Assembly (NCBI GenBank): GCA_008828725.1
Contig: MEHQ01003677.1
Span: 692,877 to 756,876 of the forward strand
Length of the DNA stretch: 64,000 bases
Source of the DNA: Saccharina japonica
Taxonomy: Eukaryota > Sar > Phaeophyceae > Laminariales > Laminariaceae
Direction of reading: 5' to 3'
Part shown: positions 1-11,276 of the stretch, piece after piece
How positions within the stretch are numbered: position 1 is the stretch's first letter
Layout: each line of letters begins with the position of its first letter
Notes under the pieces: model-generated
Seen by the model: only the letters and a program-made list of their open reading frames with translations
Database searches by the model: none
What the model was told of the DNA's origin: nothing
Translations under genes and position numbers: made by a program

Positions 1-92
1 AACAACAATGACCGGCTGATGTTGCATAGTGACTCTCGGCGACCCCCACCCCCACATTATCAATACACATAATATATACATACGTGGATGAC

Positions 93-190
93 TCCCGGTA
101 CCTTTTTAGGATGAAGAATCGGCGCGGACACTGGGTGTGCTGGATGTCGACGGCTAGAAGGGAAGGTTCAATGTGAAGAACACACACACA
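93..190 (-). repeat. Short ~100 bp interspersed repeat
   Basis: The stretch contains GTGTGCTGGATGTCGACGG followed by AATGTGAAGAACACACACA. Related copies occur at 5224-5321 (same orientation), at 1735-1830, 3290-3385 and 7015-7110 (opposite orientation), and diverged at 53640-53700. Translations of all copies look alike (cysteine, LHI, PVD, QHT), so it may derive from a coding element, but I recognise no family. Confidence 0.6.
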
Positions 191-409
191 TACGCCTACT
201 CATCATTTATTCATATGTATACACTTAGTATATGATGTAATATGACAACATGAAATGTAGGATCGTATTATATCACACCAGAGTTATCATTTTGCCCGCC
301 AATTCCATCCAGTGACACAAACAGGAGCAATAATAGTAGTCTAGTTATAGTACAGCAGCAGCAGGACATAATACACATATACGAGGTACATATGATACAT
401 AATGCAAAG

Positions 410-741
410 CCGGTCGCCCCGGTGGGCTAGCAGGTAACCACGAAGCCTGTAAGCGTCAAGAAAGCGAGTTCGAGCCCCGCCAAGTGCATGCTCTTAGGCA
501 CTTTTTCTCGCAAAAAATATCTTGACTAGCAGAAAGCGCGAGAGCGTGAGTTAGCAAAATTCGATGGAAGTCGACGAGCGTTGGGAAGGCTGAACCCTCT
601 GCGCGATAAAAATGAAGGCAAGAACCGTAGTGGGGGAGGAGGGAGAGGAACCTACTTTGTGACCCCGGATCTGAGTTACGACTAGGGAGGGAGAGACGGA
701 AGTGCGAAGATAATAAATGGGATGGAAAAAAAAAAAAAAAA
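410..741 (+). mobile_element. tRNA-derived SINE, full-length copy
   Basis: The left end is tRNA-like. A box A-like GGGCTAGCAGG lies near 427, and a box B GAGTTCGAGCC lies near 468-478, about 45 bp downstream, as expected for RNA polymerase III promoters. A ~250 bp body shared by all copies in the window follows (CGATGGAAGTCGACGAGCG, CAAGAACCGTAGTGGGGG, GATCTGAGTTACGACTA). The element ends in an A-run at 726-741. The same element recurs at 5541-5872 within the larger duplication. Confidence 0.75.
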
Positions 742-787
742 AGTGTTTTTTTTCCCTCATTTACTCTACGTATATGCACGTTGTAAG

Positions 788-985
788 TCGACGCGAGTCG
801 AGGAGGGAAGAACAAACTGACGAAGTTTTCTCGCGATGAAAATGATTGCATGAACCGTAGCTAGTGGGGAGAGGGAGGAGGAGAGTCTGCTATGTGAACC
901 CCGGACCTGAGTTACGACTATCAATAGGGGAGGGAGTGAAAATAGTAGTTACTCGTAGGGCGAAGATAATGAGTGGGAAGCAAAA
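788..985 (+). mobile_element. Headless, diverged SINE copy
   Basis: It matches the body of the neighbouring SINE, with CGACGCGAGTCGAGGAGGGA and TGAACCCCGGACCTGAGTTA, but lacks the tRNA-like head and a clean A-tail. It is duplicated at 5919-6116. Confidence 0.55.
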
Positions 986-2178
986 AGATACCACCGTTCC
1001 TAAATATAAGCACCTATTCACATTAATATTGAATCAAAACGGTTCTTATATTTCGGTACATAGTGGTACATGAACAAGAGCAGCAGTCAGCTGCCAGAGA
1101 TTGCATACGGTTCCGAACGGCCGAACTTAATGTTTTATATGCATATATATTATATGTACGACAATTGTACGAGTACCGTAATCATGCGAAAGTTGGCGAT
1201 CTCTCCGATGGGTGCGCTGCTGAATCGAAATACACCGGGCCGTACTGGGGCAACGGTGCTGCGTAAATGACTCAAAGCTACCTAAAACGACTTGACCTAC
1301 CATGCGTTGGTAAAGAACGTTTGAGAGGAGTGGCGCACTGGTGATATCTCATCGGAAAATGAAAGAAATGAGAATATTACCTACTACAGACCCGCTGCGG
1401 TGGCCCTCAAATTTCTATTTATGTCGGAGAGATCGCACCGGGGTGCGATCTCTCCGATGGGGGTGCGAAAACACGATTAAATGTTTCTACGTTGTGTTTT
1501 TTATCGCACCCCGGTGCTATCTCTCCGATGGGTGCCAACCTTCCGATGGGTGCCAACTCTCGCATGATTACGGTATAACTTGTAAGCTATTACATACATG
1601 TAACACGTATACGCGTACACATACCGGCAGGTGGAAACACCGGTTTAAGAGTGTGAAGAACACACACGCGTTTTTTTTTGTTCACATATAGGTACGTACT
1701 GGTGCGAAGTATGCTCGTATGCTCGTAGAGCCAGGTGTGTGTGCTCTTCACATTAAATCTTCCTTTCTACCCGTCGACACCCAGCACACCCAGTGTCCAT
1801 GCCGATTCTTCCTCCTAAAAAGGTACCCGTTCTGTGGTCACAAAACTACGACACAGAGATACTACGCTCAGTGCAGTAAGCAGAGCAGACAATGCAATGC
1901 CATATACGACAGGCAAAAACCAGGTAGAACTACTACTACTACTATAATCGATACCTGGTATTATATTATATTAAATCTTCATGTATTTGTTTGGCGCGTA
2001 CAAGAAATGCCGTATGCTACCAGATACACGCGGAAGCCGTACGGAGAGAGTAGTAGTAGTAGATAACCACTATAGATATCACTCGTAACCACTCACTCGC
2101 AATCTCTACGAGTATACTACGTACCTGGTATATGCGTAGTATATAAACATACATACGTAAATAAATATGATAATACTT

Positions 2179-2502
2179 CTTTTTTTTCATCCCATTTATT
2201 ATCTTCGCCCTTCCTTTTTCTCTCCTCCTTAGTCGTAACTCAGATCCGGGCTCACAAAGTAGGCTCCTCTCCCTCCTCCCCCACTACGGTTCTTGCCTTG
2301 CATTTTTTTCGCTAACATACTTCAGCCTTTTCTTCCCTCGTCGACTCGCATCGAATTGTGCCTACCCACGCTACTAGTAATAGGCGCTCTCAGCAGTTGA
2401 TCTCGTTTTTTTAATTGTTTTTTGCAAATAAACTCAAAAGTCCGACCCACGTGAGATTCGAACTCCAGTCATCAACGTTTAGAAGCGTTCGAGGTTACCA
2501 CT
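2179..2502 (-). mobile_element. SINE with a second type of tRNA-like head
   Basis: On the minus strand the head reads GGTAACCTCGAACGC, with a box B GGAGTTCGAATCTC at 2453-2466. The common SINE body follows, and an A-tail (plus-strand T-run 2179-2187). The head differs from that of the 410-741 copy, so two subfamilies with different or diverged tRNA heads share one body. Copies lie at 3734-4057 and 7459-7782. Confidence 0.7.
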
Positions 2503-2706
2503 ATTAAATATTAAATAGACCATCAGGGCGACCGACGTTGTATGTACGCGTATGGTATTATATGTAAATTTCATCCATGATAGCCACACCACCACAGACA
2601 GCGTGGCTGAAAAACACCGAATCTCAGCAAGCCTTAAATTATCATTGCTGAAGCTATCCTTCTTCAACCTTGTGCGTTGACTCCTCTGATACATATTTTT
2701 AGACTT

Positions 2707-2908
2707 CAGCAATTCGATGCGAGTCGACGAGGGAAGAAAAAGCTGAAGTCTTCTCGCGGTAAAAATGCAAGGCAAGAACCGTAGTGGGGGAGGAGGGCAA
2801 GGAGCCTACTTTTTGACCCCGGGTCTGAGTCACGACTATACATAGGGAGGAGAGAGAAAGGAAGGGCGAAGATAATAAATGGGATGGGGAAAAACAAAAA
2901 AACAAAAA
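2707..2908 (+). mobile_element. Headless SINE copy
   Basis: The body is present (GATGCGAGTCGACGAGGGAA, AGAACCGTAGTGGGGGAGGA, GGGTCTGAGTCACGACTA) with an A-rich tail, but there is no tRNA-like head. It is duplicated at 4262-4463 and 7987-8188. Confidence 0.6.
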
Positions 2909-2996
2909 GAGTAGCGCTTGCCGCTGAGCTTGGCTGAGCATATGTTTTTTTTTGTTACATGTTTTTAGTCCAGTTTTATCAGCGTTCTTAACATTG

Positions 2997-3173
2997 TTTT
3001 TTTTTTTTTTTTTTTCCGTCCCATTTATTATCTTCGCACTTCTGTCTTTCTCCCTCCCTAGTCGTAACTCAGATCCGGGGTCACAAAGTAGGCTCCTCTC
3101 CCTCCCCCCCCACTACGGTTCTTGCCTTGATTTTTATCGCGCAGAGGGTTCAGCCTTCCCAACGCTCGTCGAT
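2997..3173 (-). mobile_element. 5'-truncated SINE copy
   Basis: A T-run at 2997-3015 (the element's A-tail) is followed by the antisense SINE body up to GCTCGTCGATTTA, where the second 1.44 kb block begins. The head is missing. In the next block copy the same SINE is cut off at 4618. Confidence 0.6.
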
Positions 3174-3175
3174 TT

Positions 3176-4618
3176 ATACCGGCAGGTGGAAACACCGGTT
3201 TAAGAGTGTGAAGAACACACACGCGTTTTTTTTTGTTCACATATAGGTACGTACTGGTGCGAAGTATGCTCGTATGCTCGTAGAGCCAGGTGTGTGTGCT
3301 CTTCACATTAAATCTTCCTTTCTACCCGTCGACACCCAGCACACCCAGTGTCCATGCCGATTCTTCCTCCTAAAAAGGTACCCGTTCTGTGGTCACAAAA
3401 CTACGACACAGAGATACTACGCTCAGTGCAGTAAGCAGAGCAGACAATGCAATGCCATATACGACAGGCAAAAACCAGGTAGAACTACTACTACTACTAT
3501 AATCGATACCTGGTATTATATTATATTAAATCTTCATGTATTTGTTTGGCGCGTACAAGAAATGCCGTATGCTACCAGATACACGCGGAAGCCGTACGGA
3601 GAGAGTAGTAGTAGTAGATAACCACTATAGATATCACTCGTAACCACTCACTCGCAATCTCTACGAGTATACTACGTACCTGGTATATGCGTAGTATATA
3701 AACATACATACGTAAATAAATATGATAATACTTCTTTTTTTTCATCCCATTTATTATCTTCGCCCTTCCTTTTTCTCTCCTCCTTAGTCGTAACTCAGAT
3801 CCGGGCTCACAAAGTAGGCTCCTCTCCCTCCTCCCCCACTACGGTTCTTGCCTTGCATTTTTTTCGCTAACATACTTCAGCCTTTTCTTCCCTCGTCGAC
3901 TCGCATCGAATTGTGCCTACCCACGCTACTAGTAATAGGCGCTCTCAGCAGTTGATCTCGTTTTTTTAATTGTTTTTTGCAAATAAACTCAAAAGTCCGA
4001 CCCACGTGAGATTCGAACTCCAGTCATCAACGTTTAGAAGCGTTCGAGGTTACCACTATTAAATATTAAATAGACCATCAGGGCGACCGACGTTGTATGT
4101 ACGCGTATGGTATTATATGTAAATTTCATCCATGATAGCCACACCACCACAGACAGCGTGGCTGAAAAACACCGAATCTCAGCAAGCCTTAAATTATCAT
4201 TGCTGAAGCTATCCTTCTTCAACCTTGTGCGTTGACTCCTCTGATACATATTTTTAGACTTCAGCAATTCGATGCGAGTCGACGAGGGAAGAAAAAGCTG
4301 AAGTCTTCTCGCGGTAAAAATGCAAGGCAAGAACCGTAGTGGGGGAGGAGGGCAAGGAGCCTACTTTTTGACCCCGGGTCTGAGTCACGACTATACATAG
4401 GGAGGAGAGAGAAAGGAAGGGCGAAGATAATAAATGGGATGGGGAAAAACAAAAAAACAAAAAGAGTAGCGCTTGCCGCTGAGCTTGGCTGAGCATATGT
4501 TTTTTTTTGTTACATGTTTTTAGTCCAGTTTTATCAGCGTTCTTAACATTGTTTTTTTTTTTTTTTTTTTTTTTCCGTCCCATTTATTATCTTCGCACTT
4601 CTGTCTTTCTCCCTCCCT
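3176..4618. repeat. 1.44 kb block, copy 2 of 3
   Basis: This is a tandem copy of 1621-3060 at offset 1555, nearly identical. It ends inside the SINE body at 4618, after which the sequence is unique. Confidence 0.92.
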
Positions 4619-5046
4619 GTTCAGGATAGATTCGGGTAATTGTCAATGGACATGATGGCTTTGGTTGGCTGTTCTTTTTCACTGTGTGCCCGCGGACTGT
4701 CATTCTGGCAGCACTTCAGACAGCAGCTGCGTGCTCCATCTTGTTCCCACGCCTACCGTTTGTTTTTGTACAGACAGCACTTCAGACAGTAGTTACGCTG
4801 TAGTCGGCAAATTCATTGGTAAAGAGTGGGAGGGGGGGGGAGGGGGACGATGCTGCTGTAGTCGAATGGAGATTGCGGGCGTGTAGTTCAGTTTTGGACA
4901 CGCATAACATGCTGTAGGGATTTTAGGTGTACCTCTTCGGACTTGTGTATCCTTTCCCTGCTAAGTGTACGTGTTCTTTAGGATTCTCTGATGGCTCTAG
5001 CACTTTTGTGACCACGGGCCGTGATCTTGCTAGATCAGACTATAGG
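4619..5046. other. Single-copy stretch between duplications
   Basis: No gene, structured RNA or repeat family was recognised here. A short imperfect repeat (GACAGCACTTCAGACAG near 4710 and 4771) is the only pattern seen. Confidence 0.4.
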
Positions 5047-5136
5047 GATTAGCAACTGAAACGAGTTTAATGTGAAGACAACAACAACAACACATTAGCA
5101 ACTGAAACGAGTTTAATGTGAAGACAACAACAACAA
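5047..5136 (+). repeat. 49 bp tandem repeat ending in (AAC)n
   Basis: TTAGCAACTGAAACGAGTTT followed by AATGTGAAGACAACAACAAC occurs twice in a row, 49 bp apart, immediately before the second copy of the large duplication. Confidence 0.8.
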
Positions 5137-6328
5137 CAATGACCGGCTGATGTTGCATAGTGACTCTCGGCGACCCCCACCCCCACATTATCAATACACA
5201 TAATATATACATACGTGGATGACTCCCGGTACCTTTTTAGGATGAAGAATCGGCGCGGACACTGGGTGTGCTGGATGTCGACGGCTAGAAGGGAAGGTTC
5301 AATGTGAAGAACACACACACATACGCCTACTCATCATTTATTCATATGTATACACTTAGTATATGATGTAATATGACAACATGAAATGTAGGATCGTATT
5401 ATATCACACCAGAGTTATCATTTTGCCCGCCAATTCCATCCAGTGACACAAACAGGAGCAATAATAGTAGTCTAGTTATAGTACAGCAGCAGCAGGACAT
5501 AATACACATATACGAGGTACATATGATACATAATGCAAAGCCGGTCGCCCCGGTGGGCTAGCAGGTAACCACGAAGCCTGTAAGCGTCAAGAAAGCGAGT
5601 TCGAGCCCCGCCAAGTGCATGCTCTTAGGCACTTTTTCTCGCAAAAAATATCTTGACTAGCAGAAAGCGCGAGAGCGTGAGTTAGCAAAATTCGATGGAA
5701 GTCGACGAGCGTTGGGAAGGCTGAACCCTCTGCGCGATAAAAATGAAGGCAAGAACCGTAGTGGGGGAGGAGGGAGAGGAACCTACTTTGTGACCCCGGA
5801 TCTGAGTTACGACTAGGGAGGGAGAGACGGAAGTGCGAAGATAATAAATGGGATGGAAAAAAAAAAAAAAAAAGTGTTTTTTTTCCCTCATTTACTCTAC
5901 GTATATGCACGTTGTAAGTCGACGCGAGTCGAGGAGGGAAGAACAAACTGACGAAGTTTTCTCGCGATGAAAATGATTGCATGAACCGTAGCTAGTGGGG
6001 AGAGGGAGGAGGAGAGTCTGCTATGTGAACCCCGGACCTGAGTTACGACTATCAATAGGGGAGGGAGTGAAAATAGTAGTTACTCGTAGGGCGAAGATAA
6101 TGAGTGGGAAGCAAAAAGATACCACCGTTCCTAAATATAAGCACCTATTCACATTAATATTGAATCAAAACGGTTCTTATATTTCGGTACATAGTGGTAC
6201 ATGAACAAGAGCAGCAGTCAGCTGCCAGAGATTGCATACGGTTCCGAACGGCCGAACTTAATGTTTTATATGCATATATATTATATGTACGACAATTGTA
6301 CGAGTACCGTAATCATGCGAAAGTTGGC

Positions 6329-6477
6329 ACCGGGGTGCGATCGATTTTTAAATGTTTCTACGTTGTGTTTTTTATCACACCCCGGTGCTATCTCTCCGAT
6401 GGGTGCCAACCTTCCGATGGGGGTGCGGAAATACAATTAAATCATGCCGTTCTTCAATTTTGGCGCACCCCCGGTGC
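6329..6477. mobile_element. 149 bp insertion with GC-rich inverted ends, absent from the other copy
   Basis: The other copy reads GTTGGC-GATCTC at 1193-1203, without these bases. The insert begins ACCGGGGTGCG and ends CGCACCCCCGGTGC, so its ends are inverted repeats, flanked by GC on both sides (a possible 2 bp target duplication). Related sequence lies nearby at 1432-1560 and 6712-6840. It may be a small transposon or a gene-conversion product. Confidence 0.55.
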
Positions 6478-6900
6478 GATCTCTCCGATGGGTGCGCTGC
6501 TGAATCGAAATACACCGGGCCGTACTGGGGCAACGGTGCTGCGTAAATGACTCAAAGCTACCTAAAACGACTTGACCTACCATGCGTTGGTAAAGAACGT
6601 TTGAGAGGAGTGGCGCACTGGTGATATCTCATCGGAAAATGAAAGAAATGATAATATTACCTACTACAGACCCGCTGCGGTGGCCCTCAAATTTATATTT
6701 ATGTCGGGGAGATCGCACCGGGGTGCGATCTCTCCGATGGGGGTGCGAAAACACGATTAAATGTTTCTACGTTGTGTTTTTTATCGCACCCCGGTGCTAT
6801 CTCTCCGATGGGTGCCAACCTTCCGATGGGTGCCAACTCTCGCATGATTACGGTATAACTTGTAAGCTATTACATACATGTAACACGTATACGCGTACAC

Positions 6901-8342
6901 ATACCGGCAGGTGGAAACACCGGTTTAAGAGTGTGAAGAACACACACGCGTTTTTTTTTGTTCACATATAGGTACGTACTGGTGCGAAGTATGCTCGTAT
7001 GCTCGTAGAGCCAGGTGTGTGTGCTCTTCACATTAAATCTTCCTTTCTACCCGTCGACACCCAGCACACCCAGTGTCCATGCCGATTCTTCCTCCTAAAA
7101 AGGTACCCGTTCTGTGGTCACAAAACTACGACACAGAGATACTACGCTCAGTGCAGTAAGCAGAGCAGACAATGCAATGCCATATACGACAGGCAAAAAC
7201 CAGGTAGAACTACTACTACTACTATAATCGATACCTGGTATTATATTATATTAAATCTTCATGTATTTGTTTGGCGCGTACAAGAAATGCCGTATGCTAC
7301 CAGATACACGCGGAAGCCGTACGGAGAGAGTAGTAGTAGTAGATAACCACTATAGATATCACTCGTAACCACTCACTCGCAATCTCTACGAGTATACTAC
7401 GTACCTGGTATATGCGTAGTATATAAACATACATACGTAAATAAATATGATAATACTTCTTTTTTTTCATCCCATTTATTATCTTCGCCCTTCCTTTTTC
7501 TCTCCTCCTTAGTCGTAACTCAGATCCGGGCTCACAAAGTAGGCTCCTCTCCCTCCTCCCCCACTACGGTTCTTGCCTTGCATTTTTTTCGCTAACATAC
7601 TTCAGCCTTTTCTTCCCTCGTCGACTCGCATCGAATTGTGCCTACCCACGCTACTAGTAATAGGCGCTCTCAGCAGTTGATCTCGTTTTTTTAATTGTTT
7701 TTTGCAAATAAACTCAAAAGTCCGACCCACGTGAGATTCGAACTCCAGTCATCAACGTTTAGAAGCGTTCGAGGTTACCACTATTAAATATTAAATAGAC
7801 CATCAGGGCGACCGACGTTGTATGTACGCGTATGGTATTATATGTAAATTTCATCCATGATAGCCACACCACCACAGACAGCGTGGCTGAAAAACACCGA
7901 ATCTCAGCAAGCCTTAAATTATCATTGCTGAAGCTATCCTTCTTCAACCTTGTGCGTTGACTCCTCTGATACATATTTTTAGACTTCAGCAATTCGATGC
8001 GAGTCGACGAGGGAAGAAAAAGCTGAAGTCTTCTCGCGGTAAAAATGCAAGGCAAGAACCGTAGTGGGGGAGGAGGGCAAGGAGCCTACTTTTTGACCCC
8101 GGGTCTGAGTCACGACTATACATAGGGAGGAGAGAGAAAGGAAGGGCGAAGATAATAAATGGGATGGGGAAAAACAAAAAAACAAAAAGAGTAGCGCTTG
8201 CCGCTGAGCTTGGCTGAGCATATGTTTTTTTTTGTTACATGTTTTTAGTCCAGTTTTATCAGCGTTCTTAACATTGTTTTTTTTTTTTTTTTTTTTTTTC
8301 CGTCCCATTTATTATCTTCGCACTTCTGTCTTTCTCCCTCCC
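6901..8342. repeat. 1.44 kb block, copy 3 of 3
   Basis: This is the third nearly identical copy of 1621-3060, at offset 5280. It leads directly into the SINE at 8277-8735. Confidence 0.9.
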
Positions 8343-8735
8343 TAGTCGTAACTCAGATCCGGGGTCACAAAGTAGGCTCCTCTCCCTTCTCCCCCACTAC
8401 GGTTCTTGCCTTGATTTTTATCGCGCAGAGGGTTCAGCCTTCCCAACGCTCGTCGATNTAGTCGTAACTCAGATCCGGGGTCACAAAGTAGGCTCCTCTC
8501 CCTTCTCCCCCACTACGGTTCTTGCCTTGATTTTTATCGCGCAGAGGGTTCAGCCTTCCCAACGCTCGTCGATCTTCATCGAATTTTGCTAACTCACGCT
8601 CTCGCGCTTTCAGCTAGTCAAGATATTTTTTCGCGAGAAAAAGTCCCTACGAGCATGCACTCGGGGGGGCTCGAACTCGCGACCTTGACGCTATCAAGCT
8701 TCGTGGTTACCTGCTAGCCCACCGGGGACATCGCG
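8277..8735 (-). mobile_element. Full SINE, interrupted by a duplicated 115 bp at an N
   Basis: A T-run at 8277-8299 and the antisense body are followed by an N at 8458. The 115 bases before it (8343-8457) are repeated exactly at 8459-8573. After that the SINE continues to its tRNA-like head, with antisense box B GGCTCGAACTCGC near 8669 and antisense box A CCTGCTAGCCC near 8711. If the repeat is collapsed, one continuous element of ~340 bp results. Confidence 0.7.
8458..8458. other. Undetermined base at a probable assembly join
   Basis: A single N separates two identical 115 bp sequences (8343-8457 and 8459-8573). This is the pattern left when overlapping contig ends are joined without merging. 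Confidence 0.7.
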
Positions 8736-9274
8736 AGCTAGTTATTAGGAATTGCCTTATTTGTTACCTGGTACCTGGCAGGCTTTCTCTCATAATTGGT
8801 GGGCGTATACTGCTGTATCGCACGTCGAGGGGGGGCGTACTCCATTTGTTGCTTGCCTTAGTCATTTGACCATTGACCACGCATTCCCTTTCGAGACGGA
8901 GCACCGTGGGGGATGTAAGCCACCTACACAGCAGCGACCACGGGCTGTGTCCACAACGCCGCTGAGCATAACACTTACCAGCCCACCGAAGCCGTGGCGA
9001 GGTTCAACGAGGCAACCGGAACCAATAACCAAAGGCATACACAGCCTGAAGCGCAGGTCGTCTTCACAGCAACAAGTGTGCGTATTACACACCGGCTCTT
9101 ACGACATGCTAATGTTCGTACTGCTGTTGTACCACCAGGGTGGGACCTTGCTCGTGGGTAAAACGCTTTTTGTCTTCGCATTGGAAGTGGATGTGACCGT
9201 GGTGCAGCGCTCGCTGTACAGGGCAGCTGCCGTAATAAGAAGCAAGCTATAATATGAAAGCCAAGCTGAAATTT
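8574..9274. repeat. 701 bp unit, copy 1 of 3
   Basis: The unit starts CTTCATCGAATTTTGC, contains the head half of an antisense SINE, then ~520 bp that stays open for 166 codons on the plus strand and also has minus-strand reading frames. None of these predicted peptides resembles a family I know, and both strands are open, so I do not call a gene. The copies are essentially identical. Confidence 0.9.
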
Positions 9275-9975
9275 CTTCATCGAATTTTGCTAACTCACGC
9301 TCTCGCGCTTTCAGCTAGTCAAGATATTTTTTCGCGAGAAAAAGTCCCTACGAGCATGCACTCGGGGGGGCTCGAACTCGCGACCTTGACGCTATCAAGC
9401 TTCGTGGTTACCTGCTAGCCCACCGGGGACATCGCGAGCTAGTTATTAGGAATTGCCTTATTTGTTACCTGGTACCTGGCAGGCTTTCTCTCATAATTGG
9501 TGGGCGTATACTGCTGTATCGCACGTCGAGGGGGGGCGTACTCCATTTGTTGCTTGCCTTAGTCATTTGACCATTGACCACGCATTCCCTTTCGAGACGG
9601 AGCACCGTGGGGGATGTAAGCCACCTACACAGCAGCGACCACGGGCTGTGTCCACAACGCCGCTGAGCATAACACTTACCAGCCCACCGAAGCCGTGGCG
9701 AGGTTCAACGAGGCAACCGGAACCAATAACCAAAGGCATACACAGCCTGAAGCGCAGGTCGTCTTCACAGCAACAAGTGTGCGTATTACACACCGGCTCT
9801 TACGACATGCTAATGTTCGTACTGCTGTTGTACCACCAGGGTGGGACCTTGCTCGTGGGTAAAACGCTTTTTGTCTTCGCATTGGAAGTGGATGTGACCG
9901 TGGTGCAGCGCTCGCTGTACAGGGCAGCTGCCGTAATAAGAAGCAAGCTATAATATGAAAGCCAAGCTGAAATTT
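9275..9975. repeat. 701 bp unit, copy 2 of 3
   Basis: Direct tandem copy of 8574-9274 at offset 701. The SINE part here (9275-9436, minus strand) lacks its 3' half because the unit boundary cuts it. Confidence 0.9.
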
Positions 9976-11276
9976 ACTCTGTTTCCATCTCGCCTGTGCT
10001 CGTCTCAATACTGGATGTGAATCTCAGTGTTACGTGTCTTCGCCATGCCTACCGTGGTCCCGGCTTGATGCACTCCTGATTTGAAATGGTTTCTTTTCTT
10101 CTGCTGTCTTCTGATGGTATTTATTTCGGTGGGTTCAGCCACTTCGCACCCTACGTAACGATTATTCAGGCAGTTTATGGCTAGATCCGCTGCGTAGTTA
10201 CATGTCACTGTAGTACTGGAGCGGCGCGAATAACCTTTAAGCAGTTTGTGTGTATGCACAATCGCAAGTGTATGTACCCGCAAGCAGGGGCCCCGGAAAT
10301 CAGTTGTTAACTCCTGTGACTACACTGATAATGTAGGTAGCAGGGATCGATTCTCACAGCGAACAGGTCATCCTATGTTCCTCTTGGCGCTGATATCCCA
10401 TAATCAGATAATATTGCACCCCTTTTCATTAAAAAAAACCCCTCTGGCAATAAAAAAAAACGAAAAAAAAAAAACGAAAAAAATGATGTTCCGGGCTCGG
10501 GGCTCCGGGCCAAATAATATGAGAACTGACAGGAACTGATGTGCAGCGTGCCAGAGAACACCAAAAAATAAATATTTGTTTTGATGTATGGAAACAGCAA
10601 AGAATACGAGTGACATGATGATTCGAGAAAAAGATGTGTGATACCACAACCAAACCCCGGACCAAGACCGGACAGACAATAATAATGATCTACGACGTAC
10701 TGCTGCTGGCTGCAGTTCCTGATCTGCTGCCGTTGGCCGTTGTCAGAGTTTGGGCAGGAAGGATCTGAAAGTATCAACACAGCAGTACAGATAGATCCAA
10801 CCCAGGAAAAACATGTGATACTACACTGCAACTACACTGCTACTACTACTACTGCTGCTGTATTTTAATAGTAGTCGTGGTCGTAGTAGGAGCATGCAGA
10901 TCATACATACGGGGGTCACAGCCGGGCAACACATTGATTGTTGTATGATGAGCTGGATCATACAAACAGTTAAGGTTATCGCGGAGGATATAGACCTTCC
11001 TTGCCGACACCGCCAATCAATGTGGGGCGGAGCCCCTGGCAGGTTCTCTCTGCTGTGTGGTATTAGTTTGGTGTGGAGGACACAACAATGAGGTGGGTTT
11101 TGGTGCCTCGGGTCTCCACGGAACGAATGGAGTGACAGACGAGGCTCTGACAGACCCTCTTGTGTGCGACCTTAAATGAAAGTTTAGTGAGGCGGTAGTA
11201 TCTATGAAGGGGACCTGGTATCCACAACCTGCCTGTGGGAAGATCTGCTGCTTGGTGCTGCTGCTACTGTGTGTTG
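9976..11276. other. Single-copy stretch between 701 bp units
   Basis: No gene was recognised. It contains A-rich tracts near 10430-10485 and a CTA/CTG-rich run near 10835-10860. A minus-strand frame at 10005-10283 has mixed composition but no recognisable domain or splice structure. Confidence 0.4.

Larger units (their letters stand above)
1..3060. repeat. Copy 1 of a ~3.1 kb segmental duplication
   Basis: Positions 1-1197 match 5132-6328 at a constant offset of 5131, and from 1198 to about 3060 the match continues at offset 5280. The change in offset is a 149 bp insertion in the second copy. The copies differ by only a few substitutions, for example near 1371 and 1412. It holds SINE copies and short repeats but no gene that I recognise. 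Confidence 0.92.
1621..3060. repeat. 1.44 kb block, copy 1 of 3
   Basis: This block, starting ATACCGGCAGGTGGAAACAC, recurs at 3176-4618 (offset 1555) and 6901-8342 (offset 5280). The most visible difference is the T-run near the right end: 19, 23 and 23 residues in the three copies. It holds two SINEs in opposite orientation. Confidence 0.92.
5132..8342. repeat. Copy 2 of the ~3.1 kb segmental duplication
   Basis: It matches 1-3060. Up to 6328 the offset is 5131; after the extra 149 bp at 6329-6477 it is 5280. SINE copies fall at 5541-5872, 5919-6116, 7459-7782 and 7987-8188. Confidence 0.92.

Noticed and set aside
405..490. A functional tRNA gene
   Set aside because: The sequence has pol III box-like motifs but no complete cloverleaf, and it is joined to a repeated body and an A-tail, so it is a SINE head.
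1719..2066. 115-codon frame, repeated at 3274 and 6999
   Set aside because: It is carried by the duplicated block and has (CTA)n and (AGT)n runs. Only its first third resembles the dispersed short repeat, and no coding signal remains.
8752..9252. 166-codon open frame, present three times (also 9453 and 11570)
   Set aside because: Its repetition is due to copying of the 701 bp unit, all copies are identical, the minus strand is open too, and the frame shows no domain or natural ATG context.
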